This document shows, one piece after another, positions 51,071-61,088 of a DNA stretch of 64,000 nucleotides (within the stretch, counting starts at the first letter, position 1; each line of letters opens with the position of its first letter). The position numbers were made by a program, and so were the translations under genes. Under the pieces are notes generated by a model, which was not told where the DNA came from, did not search any database, and was given only the letters and a program-made list of their open reading frames with translations. The stretch is from Stutzerimonas stutzeri (lineage in GTDB: Bacteria; Pseudomonadota; Gammaproteobacteria; Pseudomonadales; Pseudomonadaceae). The stretch is taken from positions 124,438-188,437 of the forward strand of contig DGLA01000010.1 of assembly GCA_002387205.1 (NCBI GenBank), written 5' to 3'.

Positions 51071-52801
51071 TCAGTATGGCAACAGCGAATTGGCCTCATC
51101 CTCTGTAATCTCGGCCTCAGCCGCTATTTGCGCAATGACGGCTTGGCGACGCGCAGCATCGGGCGAAGCCAACGGGTCTGTTGGAAGCAGCTTATGGATC
51201 AAGACCAGATAGGCGAGCCCCAGGCGACGGTAGTCCTGACATTGAACCGCCTCCCACATCATGAAGACTGCACTAGCCAGGTTGTACAAGGCGGTTGCAG
51301 CGCGGCGGATATCGGCAGACATATCAGCGCGAGCCACACCCTCGACCGCGGCTATGGTGCGATCGAGAAGCTCCGACGCGAGGTTCATCCCCTCTTTCGG
51401 CAGCCGTGAAGAGCATTCTGCGAGCAGGCTGGAAAGGTGCTCGCAGAGAGGCATCAGCGCTTCATCGCGAACGGAGGCTCGAACGACGTCGAGCGCGACG
51501 ATGTTGCTGGTACCTTCCCAGATCGAGCCAAGGTGGGCGTCGCGCAGGATACGGGCATCGCTCCACTCTTCGATGTAACCGAGCCCTCCCCTGAGCTCCA
51601 TGGCGTCGCCTGCTACCTTGCGGGCGTCGCGGCACGCCCTGAACTTGATCAGAGGTGTCAGTATCCGCAAGCATTTCTGGGCGCGCGAGTCCCCGGCGTC
51701 TGCCTTGGCCAGCAAGGTCGCGGTTTGCATGAACATGGAGCGCGCTTGCTCGGTCGGCAGGCTCATCTTGATCAATTGCCGCTGAACGAGTGGCATGTCG
51801 ACAAGGCGCCTACCGAATGCCCGACGGGAACGGGCGATGAATACCGATTCAGTCAGGGCGCGACGCATCAACCCGGCCGAACGAACCCCGTTGGACAATC
51901 GGGACATATTGACCATATCGGCCATCTGCTGGAAACCGCGGCCAATTTCACCAATCAGAAAAGCGTTCGCCCCTTCCAGAGTGATCTCACCGCTGGCCAT
52001 TGAGCGCGTGCCCAACTTGTCTTTGAGGCGGACGATCCGGTAGGCATTCGGAGAACCATCGGCCTGAACCCGGGGAAGCAGGAACAGGCTGACGCCTTTC
52101 ATGCCCTCGGGAGCATTCTTGGGCCGAGCCAATACCATTGCGAGATCTGCGTCCGGATTGGAGCAGAACCACTTTTCACCAGAGAGTTTCCATTGGCCCT
52201 GCTCGTACCTGGCGGTTGTCGAGATCGCCGATATGTCCGAGCCGGCTTCACGCTCGGTCATGAACATCGCTCCCTGAAATAGCCCGCTCAGTTCCCTAGC
52301 GGTCAGCGCCGGTAGATAACGCGCAATGAGCTCGGGATCACCGAACTTTCGCAACGTTCTGGTCAGCGAGTCGGTCATGCTGACGGGACAGCACAAACCA
52401 AACTCGGCTTGCACGAACAGATAAGTTAACGCGTATTTGACCAACGGCGAGGGCGCATCCTTCGTATGGCTCATCGCTGCTAGCCCTAGCTCAGCAAACG
52501 CCACCTGCTCCAATGCAACATAGTCCGGGTGTTTGCGGACCTCCTGAAGGTCATCCCCCCGTCGGTTGCGATGCTGCAGCACCGGCGGGTTGTGATCCGC
52601 TGAGAGTGCAAGCTCGTCAAGCTCCCCCCCTGCACGAGCCCCCAACCGCTCCATGACCGGACGCCATTGTTCGAACTCAGATTCCGTAAGGTAGACGGCG
52701 AGTAACCGGCCCAGCGCGGGATCAACTGTGTAAAGGTTGAGCCCGCGGCTGTCCGGAATGTTCGCCTGAGGGATTGGTACGGCGCTATCTAGTCTGGTCA
52801 T
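51071..52801 (-). CDS. AidB-like acyl-CoA dehydrogenase
   Basis: A 576-residue long-form acyl-CoA dehydrogenase: MTEREAGSDISAISTTARYE (FAD loop), KWFCSNPDADLAMVLAR, RLKDKLGTRSMASGEITLEG and catalytic-region SIWEGTSNIVALDVVRA. The order and extra C-terminal helical part follow AidB and related proteins. In E. coli AidB is linked to alkylation stress, but such paralogues in catabolic clusters probably oxidise an acyl-CoA. The ATG at 52801 follows GGAGGCAAAC. It ends the leftward gene set. Confidence 0.88.
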   Translation of the reverse strand: MTRLDSAVPIPQANIPDSRGLNLYTVDPALGRLLAVYLTESEFEQWRPVMERLGARAGGELDELALSADHNPPVLQHRNRRGDDLQEVRKHPDYVALEQVAFAELGLAAMSHTKDAPSPLVKYALTYLFVQAEFGLCCPVSMTDSLTRTLRKFGDPELIARYLPALTARELSGLFQGAMFMTEREAGSDISAISTTARYEQGQWKLSGEKWFCSNPDADLAMVLARPKNAPEGMKGVSLFLLPRVQADGSPNAYRIVRLKDKLGTRSMASGEITLEGANAFLIGEIGRGFQQMADMVNMSRLSNGVRSAGLMRRALTESVFIARSRRAFGRRLVDMPLVQRQLIKMSLPTEQARSMFMQTATLLAKADAGDSRAQKCLRILTPLIKFRACRDARKVAGDAMELRGGLGYIEEWSDARILRDAHLGSIWEGTSNIVALDVVRASVRDEALMPLCEHLSSLLAECSSRLPKEGMNLASELLDRTIAAVEGVARADMSADIRRAATALYNLASAVFMMWEAVQCQDYRRLGLAYLVLIHKLLPTDPLASPDAARRQAVIAQIAAEAEITEDEANSLLPY

Positions 52802-52814
52802 GTTTGCCTCCGGC

Positions 52815-54752
52815 CTAAGCGAGCTTACGGCGAGTACGCTCACGCCGAATCGACAACGTGTGCCCCAGGTACAGGGTTATTACGATCGCCAGCCCGAACA
52901 TGTCGGAGTAGATCTCAGGGTAGATGAACAGCCCTCCCGCAAGCAGAACGATTGCTCGCGCGAAGATGCCAAGGTGACCGATGCGGTAAAGGTAACCCTC
53001 GAACCCAGAGGCCAATAACCACATTGCCAGGACAGCTGTCAGTGCGGACTGAACGATCCCTGGCCAGGCGCCCTGAAGTATCAAGGAGGGGTTGATGACG
53101 AATAGAAATGGGAGAACGAAGAGAACGGCCCCCATGCGCATGGCATAAAAGCTCGTCTTGGTCGCGCCGGCGCCTGCCAGATTGGCAGCCGTGATCGCAG
53201 ACAGCGCAACCGGTGGCGTGATGTAGGACATCATTCCCCAATAGAGAATGAACAGGTGGCTCGCAAGCGGATTGAGCCCGGCCTCCACCAGCGCGGGAGC
53301 CAGCAGGATCGACAGGAAAATGTAGACCGCACTCACCGTCATGCCCATTCCCAGCACGAAGCTCGTCACGGCACCGGCAATAAGCATCAAAGCGATGTTG
53401 CCGTCGGCGTACAGCAGGAGCTCACGCGCGAACGCTCCCGCCACCCCCGAATAGGACAACCCACCGACGACGAGCCCGATCCCGGCCAGGATCGCAACGA
53501 GATTGGCGACGCTCGTGCTCAATTCCTTGAGCAGCGTCAGCGCACCTTTGGCATTGAGTCGCCCATGTCTTTTGAACAGCGCAACGGCGATCAACACCAA
53601 GCTCGCGAAATAAGGGGCATAGGCTTCGATGCGCATGACCAGCATCATGTAGATGAGCGCAACGAGGCTAAATAGATAAGGCCAACCTGCCGTCAGCGTG
53701 CTCCATAAGCTTGGTATCTCGCTCGCTTCCAGGCCTTTCAAACCGTTACGTGCGGCGTAAATATCGACCTGAAATACGAGCACAACGTAGAACAACAAGG
53801 CGGGCAGTACCGCCGCCACCATGACCTCGGCATACGAAACGCCTAGGAATGAAGCCATGATGAAGGCGACGGCGCCCATCACCGGCGGCATCAGCGTTCC
53901 ACCCGTTGACGCGCAAGCCTCCACCGAAGCCGCGTAGTGCGCCGGATAGCCCACCCTTTTCATGGTCGGGATGGTGATCGGTCCCGTGGAGAGGATGTTC
54001 GAGATCGCGCTACCGGACAGGCTTCCCATCAGCCCACTGGACAGCACAGCCACCTTGGCTGGACCCCCGCGGCTCCTGCCCATCAGCGCAGTAGCAAAGT
54101 TCATGAAGAACTCACCGCCGCCGGTGACCGTTAGGGTCGCTCCGAAAACGATGAATCCGATGACCAGATTCGCCACCACCTGCATCGGAATACCAATGAT
54201 GCTTTCGACACCCATGACATGAGCGCGCACGGTTTCTGCCAGCGAGTATTCGTTACCCCACAGAAAACCCGGCATGTATCCAGCAAACAGCGGGTAGCTG
54301 CCGAACAGTAGCGCGACGAAAAAGACAACGGTGCCGGCGCATCGCCGGAGCGCCTCGAGGACAATTACCAACAGAACGGAAGCAACCGCAGTCGCTAACA
54401 ACGGCGCCTGATAGTCCCAGCCTTGCTCGATGATTGTTTGGCCGTTGTAACCCAAATAAAGCGACACTCCGAGCACAACCGGAACAAGGACCCAATCGTA
54501 CCAAGGCACGTGTTGAGCGTCGGCCTTCCGAGCGGGATAGCAAAGAAACGCGACGGCCAGAAACAGGCCAATCAGATAGTAAAGGTAGGCATTTCCCATA
54601 GGCTGGAAGCCAAAGAGCTTCAACGAAAAGGTCTGATTTATCGTTGTAAGCAGGCCCGCCCCACCCAAAAAGATGGCCAGATAGAGTGCAGCCCCTGACA
54701 GCCGCCCACTGTGCAGTTCGTTCGCGGTGTCAGCATCTAGGTTCGAAGCCAT
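52815..54752 (-). CDS. TRAP transporter fused permease (TAXI type)
   Basis: A 645-residue protein of very many membrane segments combining the small DctQ-like and large DctM-like parts, as TAXI-TRAP systems do. STGGTLMPPVMGAVAFIMAS and GMGMTVSAVYIFLSILLAPA are DctM-like. It pairs with the receptor encoded 90 bp upstream. It starts at 54752 with GGTGAT before it; an in-frame GTG five codons earlier is possible. It ends 13 bp before the AidB-like gene start. Confidence 0.92.
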   Translation of the reverse strand: MASNLDADTANELHSGRLSGAALYLAIFLGGAGLLTTINQTFSLKLFGFQPMGNAYLYYLIGLFLAVAFLCYPARKADAQHVPWYDWVLVPVVLGVSLYLGYNGQTIIEQGWDYQAPLLATAVASVLLVIVLEALRRCAGTVVFFVALLFGSYPLFAGYMPGFLWGNEYSLAETVRAHVMGVESIIGIPMQVVANLVIGFIVFGATLTVTGGGEFFMNFATALMGRSRGGPAKVAVLSSGLMGSLSGSAISNILSTGPITIPTMKRVGYPAHYAASVEACASTGGTLMPPVMGAVAFIMASFLGVSYAEVMVAAVLPALLFYVVLVFQVDIYAARNGLKGLEASEIPSLWSTLTAGWPYLFSLVALIYMMLVMRIEAYAPYFASLVLIAVALFKRHGRLNAKGALTLLKELSTSVANLVAILAGIGLVVGGLSYSGVAGAFARELLLYADGNIALMLIAGAVTSFVLGMGMTVSAVYIFLSILLAPALVEAGLNPLASHLFILYWGMMSYITPPVALSAITAANLAGAGATKTSFYAMRMGAVLFVLPFLFVINPSLILQGAWPGIVQSALTAVLAMWLLASGFEGYLYRIGHLGIFARAIVLLAGGLFIYPEIYSDMFGLAIVITLYLGHTLSIRRERTRRKLA

Positions 54753-54842
54753 GAGATCACCATCCACAAAAATTTTTAATGAGGCTGCTACGGGCAGCGA
54801 TGAGACCGCCTCGTAGCAGATGGAGGCTCTTCGGGCGAACCG

Positions 54843-55982
54843 TTAGTCGAGCTTGTTGATGGCCTCAGTGCGCTGGGCCTGCCAAAGCGTGTCGAACGCC
54901 TCGTCGGACATGTCTTTGCCCTCTTGAACGGCTCCTTTCCAAGCCGTTTTAAGCGCTTCCAAGCGCGCCATGCGCTTGTCGTTCCACGCCTGCGCGTCTT
55001 CGCTCCAGACGCCCTTTTCATTCAGGTATCGGATGGCTCCGTCGTGAAAGGGAACGTCTAACGGAGGCACGCCGGACTGGCTCAGCTCCCACCGCGGCAT
55101 TACAGAAGTGGCGTTCCTGTACAGGTCATAGGTCTCGTCCAGCGCCTTGATGAAGGCATACGCATCCTTGTCATCCAGGTCGCAGCGAACGACCACCATC
55201 GGGTATCGATACGCGACCATGTTGACCGGGTGCTCTTTGGTTAGACCGGCACCTACCGATTCGGCGAATGGGGAGAATATGGGCGCAACCGTTCCCATTT
55301 TCTTCCACCCTGCTTCATCGTCCGGCGGAATATCCAGCCAACGAATCCCTCGGGGCGATTCCGCCAACTCATACATCTGACTGGGCGTGGTTACGGTAAA
55401 GGTGGCGTCGGCCTTGCCTTCGGCCAGTGAACTCATGGCTGAGGCATACGTAGGAAACGAAATCGCCTCGACGTCAGCTCCGGACAGGCCGCCAAAGGCC
55501 AACAAAGCATCAAGCTTTACGTTGATCGATGGATTCCCGGCAACGTACGCCACACGCTTGCCCTTCAATTCCGAAACCGAATGAATATCTGCATCGGCTG
55601 CAGTTACCAGGCCGCCGGAGGCAGGTCGCCCCGCCAGTGCGCACAGGTTTTGCGGTCCCCACTTGCGGGACGCGAAGTCGTAGATAGCCTCAGAGGCAAA
55701 GAAGGCTTCGGTTGCCAGAAACGCATAGTCGGTGCGGCCGTGCACGAGCGGCTGCAATCGGCCGATCGACGACCCGGACGGCTGGATGCGGATTCGCGTG
55801 TCGAATTTACGGCTGAACGCGTCGGCAATGGCCGAGGCTTCGGCATAGCCTGAAGAACCTACATCGTAGGCGCCCCATGTCATGGATTTCGGCAGCTCCT
55901 GTGCTTGTACGCCTACGGCCGCTACGAAGCTGCCGAGCGCCAGAATGCTGCCGAGGAGGTATTTAGGGTACGTGGTGAACAT
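54843..55982 (-). CDS. TAXI-family TRAP transporter solute receptor
   Basis: A 379-residue periplasmic protein. The signal peptide (about 1-28, ending GVQAQ) precedes LPKSMTWGAYDVGSSGYAEA and the TAXI-type binding fold. TAXI receptors bind glutamate, other carboxylates or unknown ligands. It is encoded directly upstream of its permease, so the pair forms one uptake system for the cluster's substrate. Confidence 0.9.
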   Translation of the reverse strand: MFTTYPKYLLGSILALGSFVAAVGVQAQELPKSMTWGAYDVGSSGYAEASAIADAFSRKFDTRIRIQPSGSSIGRLQPLVHGRTDYAFLATEAFFASEAIYDFASRKWGPQNLCALAGRPASGGLVTAADADIHSVSELKGKRVAYVAGNPSINVKLDALLAFGGLSGADVEAISFPTYASAMSSLAEGKADATFTVTTPSQMYELAESPRGIRWLDIPPDDEAGWKKMGTVAPIFSPFAESVGAGLTKEHPVNMVAYRYPMVVVRCDLDDKDAYAFIKALDETYDLYRNATSVMPRWELSQSGVPPLDVPFHDGAIRYLNEKGVWSEDAQAWNDKRMARLEALKTAWKGAVQEGKDMSDEAFDTLWQAQRTEAINKLD

Positions 55983-56129
55983 GGCTGAACCTCAATATTG
56001 TTGTTTTGGTGAAGGCCGGCATATAGCTCACCGGCCAAGTCTTGCCCTGATCCTGCACCGCCGCGTTCTCGCTTGGCGTCCAACATCGCTGCTCACTGCG
56101 CAGACGCTAGAGAGCTCGAATGATCGTTT

Positions 56130-57131
56130 TCACTCGTAAGCGAACGCCGGGGTGCGCATGCAGGCCCCGGCAAGTCGCTCGCGGATGACCGTGTCGGCCT
56201 GCTCGACGAGTCGAGTGACCAGTGCTCTGCAACTCGGTACGTCATCAATCAGTCCCTGCACCATCCCAGCCGACCAGACACCATGGTCCGGATCGCCCGT
56301 CTCGTAGACCATGCGCCCACGCAGGCCCGAAACGAGAGGTGCCAACTCGTCAAATGAAGCACCCTCCACCTCGCGTGAGCGGACATCTCCGCTGACGGTG
56401 TTACGCGCCACACGGACCGTATTGCGCAGAGTTCGCAGGATCAGATCGGTGCTTCGCTCATCGCCCTCAACGAGCCTTTCTTTGATGCGGTGATGGATAG
56501 GGCTTTCCTCTGTACACATGAACCGTGTACCCATGCTGATAGCGTCTGCGCCCAGTGCAAGCGCAGCCACCAGCCCGTACCCGTCAGCGAACCCGCCCGA
56601 CGCGACCAATGGCACGGACAGGCGCCGGGCTGCGGCAGGAATCAGAACAAGCCCCGGGATATCGTCTTCACCGGGATGCCCTGCGCACTCGAACCCATCG
56701 ATTGAAACCGCGTCCGCGCCCAGCTGCTGCGCCTTCAAGGCATGCCGCACCGAGGTGCACTTATGGATCACCTTGACGCCGTGGCTACGAAAGTCAGCGA
56801 TATGTTCCTGAGGATTGCTTCCAGCGGTCTCCACAATTGTTACGCCTGCTTCGATGATCGCGGCTCGGTACTCGGCATAGGGCACGGGCTTGACCGTCGG
56901 AAGCACCGTCAAGTTGACCGCGAAAGGCCGATCGGTCAGCTGCCTGCAACATTCGATCTCCTTGTAGAGCGCCTCAGGACTTGGCTGCGTGAGCGCCGAG
57001 AGCGTGCCCAGCGCTCCTGCGTTGGCCACCGCAGCTACCAGCTCCGCGCGGGCTACCCACTGCATGCCGCCCTGCATGACCGGGTGTTCAATGCCAAAGG
57101 TTTCGGTAAAGCGGGTTGTCAGCACAGCCAT
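56130..57131 (-). CDS. Nitronate monooxygenase/FabK-like flavoprotein
   Basis: A 333-residue FMN TIM barrel: FGIEHPVMQGGMQWVARAEL near 14, HKCTSVRHALKAQQLGADAV, GFECAGHPGEDDIPG and ASGGFADGYGLVAALALGAD, the NMO/2-nitropropane-dioxygenase signature set. Homologues are common in CoA-linked catabolic clusters, where their reaction is often unproven. The ATG at 57131 has GAGGAG upstream, and the longer frame overlaps the preceding SDR. It lies 10 bp after that SDR gene. Confidence 0.88.
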   Translation of the reverse strand: MAVLTTRFTETFGIEHPVMQGGMQWVARAELVAAVANAGALGTLSALTQPSPEALYKEIECCRQLTDRPFAVNLTVLPTVKPVPYAEYRAAIIEAGVTIVETAGSNPQEHIADFRSHGVKVIHKCTSVRHALKAQQLGADAVSIDGFECAGHPGEDDIPGLVLIPAAARRLSVPLVASGGFADGYGLVAALALGADAISMGTRFMCTEESPIHHRIKERLVEGDERSTDLILRTLRNTVRVARNTVSGDVRSREVEGASFDELAPLVSGLRGRMVYETGDPDHGVWSAGMVQGLIDDVPSCRALVTRLVEQADTVIRERLAGACMRTPAFAYE

Positions 57132-57141
57132 GAGCGGCTCC

Positions 57142-58059
57142 TCAGATCGGGTCCCATGCAAAAACGTCCGGACTCCGGTCCAGCCCCATGAAGCTACCGC
57201 GCAAAGCCGGCATGCCATGCCCGGCAATATGCTCCGGTGTCCATCCACTATCGCTGTGGACACTGCGCAACGGTCGGCTTTGGCTCATCAGGAACAGCTC
57301 ATTGTGGCGGGCCGCAAAGACCTGACCATTTACCTCGCGGGCCGCATCGGACGCCAAGTAAACGGCCAATGGGGCGTTTTTCTCGGGAGTCATGCGCTGA
57401 AGCTTCTCCACACGGGCCTTCTGCTCTGGCGTCTCGGCAGGAATGGAGTCCGTCATGCGACTCCAGGCAAATGGAGCAATACAGTTTGACCGGACGTTGT
57501 ATCGCTGCATGTCGAGCGCGATCGACTTGGACAGAGCGACGATGCCGAGCTTAGCCGCCGAGTAGTTGGCCTGACCAAAGTTGCCGATCAGCCCCGAGGT
57601 GCTGGTCATGTGAACGAAGGCGCCGCTTTGCTGTGCGCGGAAATGCTCGGCTGCGGCCCGGCTCACAAAGAAACTGCCGTTGAGATGCACATTGATGACC
57701 GACAGCCAATCGTCGGCACTCATCTTGTGGAAAATGGCGTCGCGCAGAATGCCTGCGTTGTTGATGACGATATCCAGCCGGCCGAACGCATCGAGCGCGC
57801 TTGCCACGATTCGCTGCGCCCCGTCCCACTCGGAAACGCTATCGGTGTTGATCGCCCCCTCGCCACCGCCCTGCTGGATCAAGCCGAGGGTTTCCTCGGC
57901 CGGTGTGGCAGACCCGCCCGCCCCCTGAAGAGACACGCCAATATCGTTGATCAGTACCTTCGCCCCGCTTTGAGCGAGTGCTACGGCGAGCTCGCGACCG
58001 ATGCCGCCTCCGGCGCCCGTTACGATCGCCACCTTGCCTTCGTTCAGTCGTTCAGTCAT
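57142..58059 (-). CDS. SDR of the (3R)-hydroxyacyl-CoA dehydrogenase (MFE-2-like) type
   Basis: A 305-residue SDR, longer than classical forms: VAIVTGAGGGIGRELAVALA near 10, DIVINNAGILRDAIFHKMSA near 95, TSTSGLIGNFGQANYSAAKL (Ser, Tyr, Lys) and NCIAPFAWSRMTDSIP. These blocks match the dehydrogenase part of bacterial and peroxisomal MFE-2 proteins. With the MaoC-type hydratase at 61678-62544 it would make an R-specific beta-oxidation pair. Confidence 0.87.
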   Translation of the reverse strand: MTERLNEGKVAIVTGAGGGIGRELAVALAQSGAKVLINDIGVSLQGAGGSATPAEETLGLIQQGGGEGAINTDSVSEWDGAQRIVASALDAFGRLDIVINNAGILRDAIFHKMSADDWLSVINVHLNGSFFVSRAAAEHFRAQQSGAFVHMTSTSGLIGNFGQANYSAAKLGIVALSKSIALDMQRYNVRSNCIAPFAWSRMTDSIPAETPEQKARVEKLQRMTPEKNAPLAVYLASDAAREVNGQVFAARHNELFLMSQSRPLRSVHSDSGWTPEHIAGHGMPALRGSFMGLDRSPDVFAWDPI

Positions 58060-58118
58060 TGCCCTTTCCTATTGTTCGTTATGGATGGGTAGTCGGCGAC
58101 ACGCGCTCTAGGCGTGGT

Positions 58119-59264
58119 TCAGCTCGCGAGGCCGAGCAGGCTCTTCGCCAAGATGTTTTGTTGAATCTCGTTAGTGCCGCCGTAGATAGTCGTGGGGCGC
58201 GCTTGAATGAAGATCCCGGCCGGATGGAGCTCCGGGTCGTCCCGGAAAGGTTCAAGCAGGCCCGAATCCTGGCCGGCAATTTCGAGCCCCACCTCACTGA
58301 TGCGTTGATACAGCTCGGATTGGAATATCTTCAGCATCGAGACCTCAGCGCCGAGCGTCTCGCCGCGCCTCAGTCGCTCTGCGAAGCGTGAATAGAGCGC
58401 CTTGTGGCATTCCAGATCCATGCGCAGAGCGGTGAACCGATCGGCAAATACAGGCTCGCCCCACAGTCCCAACGCCTTGGCCAGACGCGCCAGTCGCTCC
58501 AATGCAAAGGTGGATTGCTTGGGAGAGCCGAGAAAGATGCGCTCGAAGCCCAGCAAGGCCTTGGCCATGTCCCAGCCCTTGTTGGCTTCCCCGACGAGGT
58601 GGTCCTGCGGCACACGCACGTCGTTGAAGAAGACCTCGCTGAACTCGCCGTGCAGCTCCAGGTTGAGGATTGGACGAACCTCAATGCCGGGGCTGTCCAT
58701 CGGAACCAGAATGAAGCTGATGCCTTGCTGGGGCTTGGCGCCGCGCTCTGTCCGCGCCAACAGAAAGATCCAGTTTGCGTCCGTGCCCATGGTCGTCCAG
58801 GTTTTCTGGCCGTTGATGATCCAGTGACCATCACGCAGCACCGCTTCGGTACGCAGGCTGGCCAGGTCCGAGCCGGCATTGGGCTCGCTATAGCCCTGGC
58901 ACCAGATGTCTTCACCACTGAGGATCCGCGGCAGGAAACGCTCCCGCTGCGCCTCGGTCCCGTATCGAATGAGCAGCGGCCCCAGCATGGTGATGCCGCT
59001 GTCTGGCAGGCGAGCGCAACCGTAGCCTTCCATCTCTTCGATCATGATGAGCTGCTTGCCGGTGCTCAGCCCCATCCCGCCGTACTGCACGGGCCAGCCA
59101 GGACACAGCCACCCTTGTCGTGACAAAGCGCGATACCAGCCCTGGGTCTCTTCTCGACCGAGCCGGCGCGGCGGGTTGCGAATCTCGTCGGGATAATTTG
59201 CTGCAATCCACTGGCGGACGGTCTGACGAAACGAGTCGTCATCCATCGAGTTGTAGTCAGTCAT
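58119..59264 (-). CDS. Acyl-CoA dehydrogenase, likely FAD-binding partner of a heteromeric pair
   Basis: A 381-residue acyl-CoA dehydrogenase: CQGYSEPNAGSDLASLRTEA near 130, GQKTWTTMGTDANWIF and IYGGTNEIQQNILAKSLLGL at the end. The canonical catalytic Glu of the YEGT motif is Gly here, as in steroid-type acyl-CoA dehydrogenases that use another residue. A second, shorter acyl-CoA dehydrogenase lies two genes upstream. The ATG at 59264 follows AGAGGACAG. Confidence 0.9.
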   Translation of the reverse strand: MTDYNSMDDDSFRQTVRQWIAANYPDEIRNPPRRLGREETQGWYRALSRQGWLCPGWPVQYGGMGLSTGKQLIMIEEMEGYGCARLPDSGITMLGPLLIRYGTEAQRERFLPRILSGEDIWCQGYSEPNAGSDLASLRTEAVLRDGHWIINGQKTWTTMGTDANWIFLLARTERGAKPQQGISFILVPMDSPGIEVRPILNLELHGEFSEVFFNDVRVPQDHLVGEANKGWDMAKALLGFERIFLGSPKQSTFALERLARLAKALGLWGEPVFADRFTALRMDLECHKALYSRFAERLRRGETLGAEVSMLKIFQSELYQRISEVGLEIAGQDSGLLEPFRDDPELHPAGIFIQARPTTIYGGTNEIQQNILAKSLLGLAS

Positions 59265-59265
59265 G

Positions 59266-60030
59266 TCACTGTCCTCTAAAAGTGGGCGCGCGCTTGGCCA
59301 GAAACGCGGCCTTGCCTTCGGCATGGTCCGCACTCAGAAAGAGCTGGCTTTGAAGCTCGCCTTCACGCTCCAAAAGAAGGTCCATCCCATCCCCGAGCAG
59401 TGTTTTGGTCATGGCTAACGGCAGGGGTGCCTGGTGTTCAACGTTGGCTGCTCGTTCGAGCGCTATGTCGAGGGCCTTGCTCTCGTCACACACCACATCC
59501 ACCAGGCCTATCCGATAGGCTTCCGATGCATCGACGACGTCGCCAAACATCAGCAGCTGCTTGGCCCGACCAACGCCAATGCGGGCAGGCAGGCTGTGCA
59601 GCAACCCGAGATCGGGAAGCAGCCCCACCTTCCCGAACGAAGCTGCAAAGCGTGCTGTGCGACTGCAGACCAGGCTGTCGCACGCCAGAGCAAGCGAGAG
59701 TCCCGCGCCAACAGCCCAGCCTTCGATAGCGGCTATCAAGGGCTTGCCCATGTGCGTCATCTGCCGCACCAGGCGTGCATTTTGCTGCATTCGCGCTCGC
59801 CCTTCCGACAGGTTGCCGACATTCATACCGCTGAGGTCGCCCCCCGCGCAGAAGACTTCAGCCGACCCGGCGATCACCACGCTACGAACCGCAGCATCGC
59901 GGTCGGCATCTTCCAAAGCGGCAAGCAGCGCAACGCGCATCGGCAGCGACATGGCATTGCGCCGCGCCGGGTTGTTCAGGCACAGCGTGCGCACGGTTCC
60001 GTTGGTGCTCTGAAGCAGGAGATCGCTCAT
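59266..60030 (-). CDS. Enoyl-CoA hydratase/isomerase family protein
   Basis: A 254-residue crotonase-fold protein: oxyanion segments FCAGGDLSGMN near 59 and GWAVGAGLSLALACD near 107. FGKVGLLPDLGLLHSLP replaces the usual catalytic Glu pattern, so isomerase, hydrolase or hydratase activity are all possible. It overlaps the upstream acyl-CoA dehydrogenase gene by 4 bp and ends one base before the next gene. Confidence 0.88.
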   Translation of the reverse strand: MSDLLLQSTNGTVRTLCLNNPARRNAMSLPMRVALLAALEDADRDAAVRSVVIAGSAEVFCAGGDLSGMNVGNLSEGRARMQQNARLVRQMTHMGKPLIAAIEGWAVGAGLSLALACDSLVCSRTARFAASFGKVGLLPDLGLLHSLPARIGVGRAKQLLMFGDVVDASEAYRIGLVDVVCDESKALDIALERAANVEHQAPLPLAMTKTLLGDGMDLLLEREGELQSQLFLSADHAEGKAAFLAKRAPTFRGQ

Positions 60031-61088
60031 AACGCGCCCTCGGACTCGAGCAACCTGAAGTACCGGCGCTTGTGAAAGGAGACCGACCCATGCGCGTTGA
60101 GCAGCACCATGGCCCGGCGCAGGAATAGGCCGATGTCGGCTTCATCCGTATAGCCAATGCCGCCGTGCAACTGGATCGCCTGTCGCGTGACGAGCATTGC
60201 CGCTTCCGCCGCCTTGACCTTGGCCGTGGAAACCAAGCGCTCGCATTCCGTTGGCGATCTATGGGCGTCGACGGCCATTGCCGCCTCGCTGACCATTGCA
60301 CGGGCCAGTTCAACCTGGATCTTGAGATCGACCATGCGGTGCTGAAGCGCCTGGAACCCGCCAATCGGCCGGCCGAACTGGCGGCGTACGTTCAGGTATT
60401 CGCGGGTACGCTCTAACGCTGCATCCATCAGCCCAACCAGATAAGCGGCGCAGCCCAGGGCAGCTTTATCAAGCGCCGCGGGTGGCGCGTCGATCTGGCG
60501 CGCCGGTGAACCGCGAAACCGCAAATGGGCAAGGTGGCCACCGTCCTGTGTCGGTTCTTCAATTACGTCAACGCCCTCCGCTGAGCGATGCACCATGGCC
60601 AGGCCTGAATCACAGGCGACCAGCCAGGCATCGGCGGCGCCTCCGAGAACAACATGCCGGACCGTACCGGTCAGCCGACCGTCAGGGAGCGAAGGCAGCG
60701 CCTCTTTCGACTCGAACATGATCCCGGCTGGCAGCACCAGAAGCTCACCCGAAAGCAGCGCTTCACGCTCCTTGGCTGGCAGTAACGGCGCGACCAAACC
60801 CGCTTCGATCAACGGCTCAGGCAAGAGGCCCTGCCCCAGCTCCTCGAGCAGTGCCACGTATTCCGCCATGCCGAGACCACTGCCACCCAGCTCCTCAGCC
60901 AGACACAACCCAGGCCAACCCATCGAGCACACCTGCGACCATGTATCCCGGTCTACGGCTTGCTTCGCAAAGCGCTGCTTCCGGACCCGGGTTAGCCCGC
61001 CGTGTCGCGGAACCAGAGACGCTGCACTGTTGCGTATGAGCTGCAGGCGCTCATCTCGCTCACGAGCGATTTCAGCGATGTCGGTCAT
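60027..61088 (-). CDS. Short acyl-CoA dehydrogenase homologue, likely second subunit of a heteromeric pair
   Basis: A 353-residue protein with acyl-CoA dehydrogenase helices (RREYLNVRRQFGRPIGGFQA-type segment near 240 and AIQLHGGIGYTDEADIGLFL near 310) but no YEGT-type catalytic end: it finishes SVSFHKRRYFRL. The FAD-loop region is also shortened. This is the form of the non-catalytic subunit in alpha2beta2 acyl-CoA dehydrogenases of steroid and related degradation. It overlaps both neighbours by 4 bp. Confidence 0.85.
   Translation of the reverse strand: MTDIAEIARERDERLQLIRNSAASLVPRHGGLTRVRKQRFAKQAVDRDTWSQVCSMGWPGLCLAEELGGSGLGMAEYVALLEELGQGLLPEPLIEAGLVAPLLPAKEREALLSGELLVLPAGIMFESKEALPSLPDGRLTGTVRHVVLGGAADAWLVACDSGLAMVHRSAEGVDVIEEPTQDGGHLAHLRFRGSPARQIDAPPAALDKAALGCAAYLVGLMDAALERTREYLNVRRQFGRPIGGFQALQHRMVDLKIQVELARAMVSEAAMAVDAHRSPTECERLVSTAKVKAAEAAMLVTRQAIQLHGGIGYTDEADIGLFLRRAMVLLNAHGSVSFHKRRYFRLLESEGAL

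Noticed and set aside
50881..51099. A 72-codon minus-strand frame between the MFS and AidB-like genes
   Set aside because: It passes through the strong terminator hairpin and the end of the neighbouring gene and has no family features.
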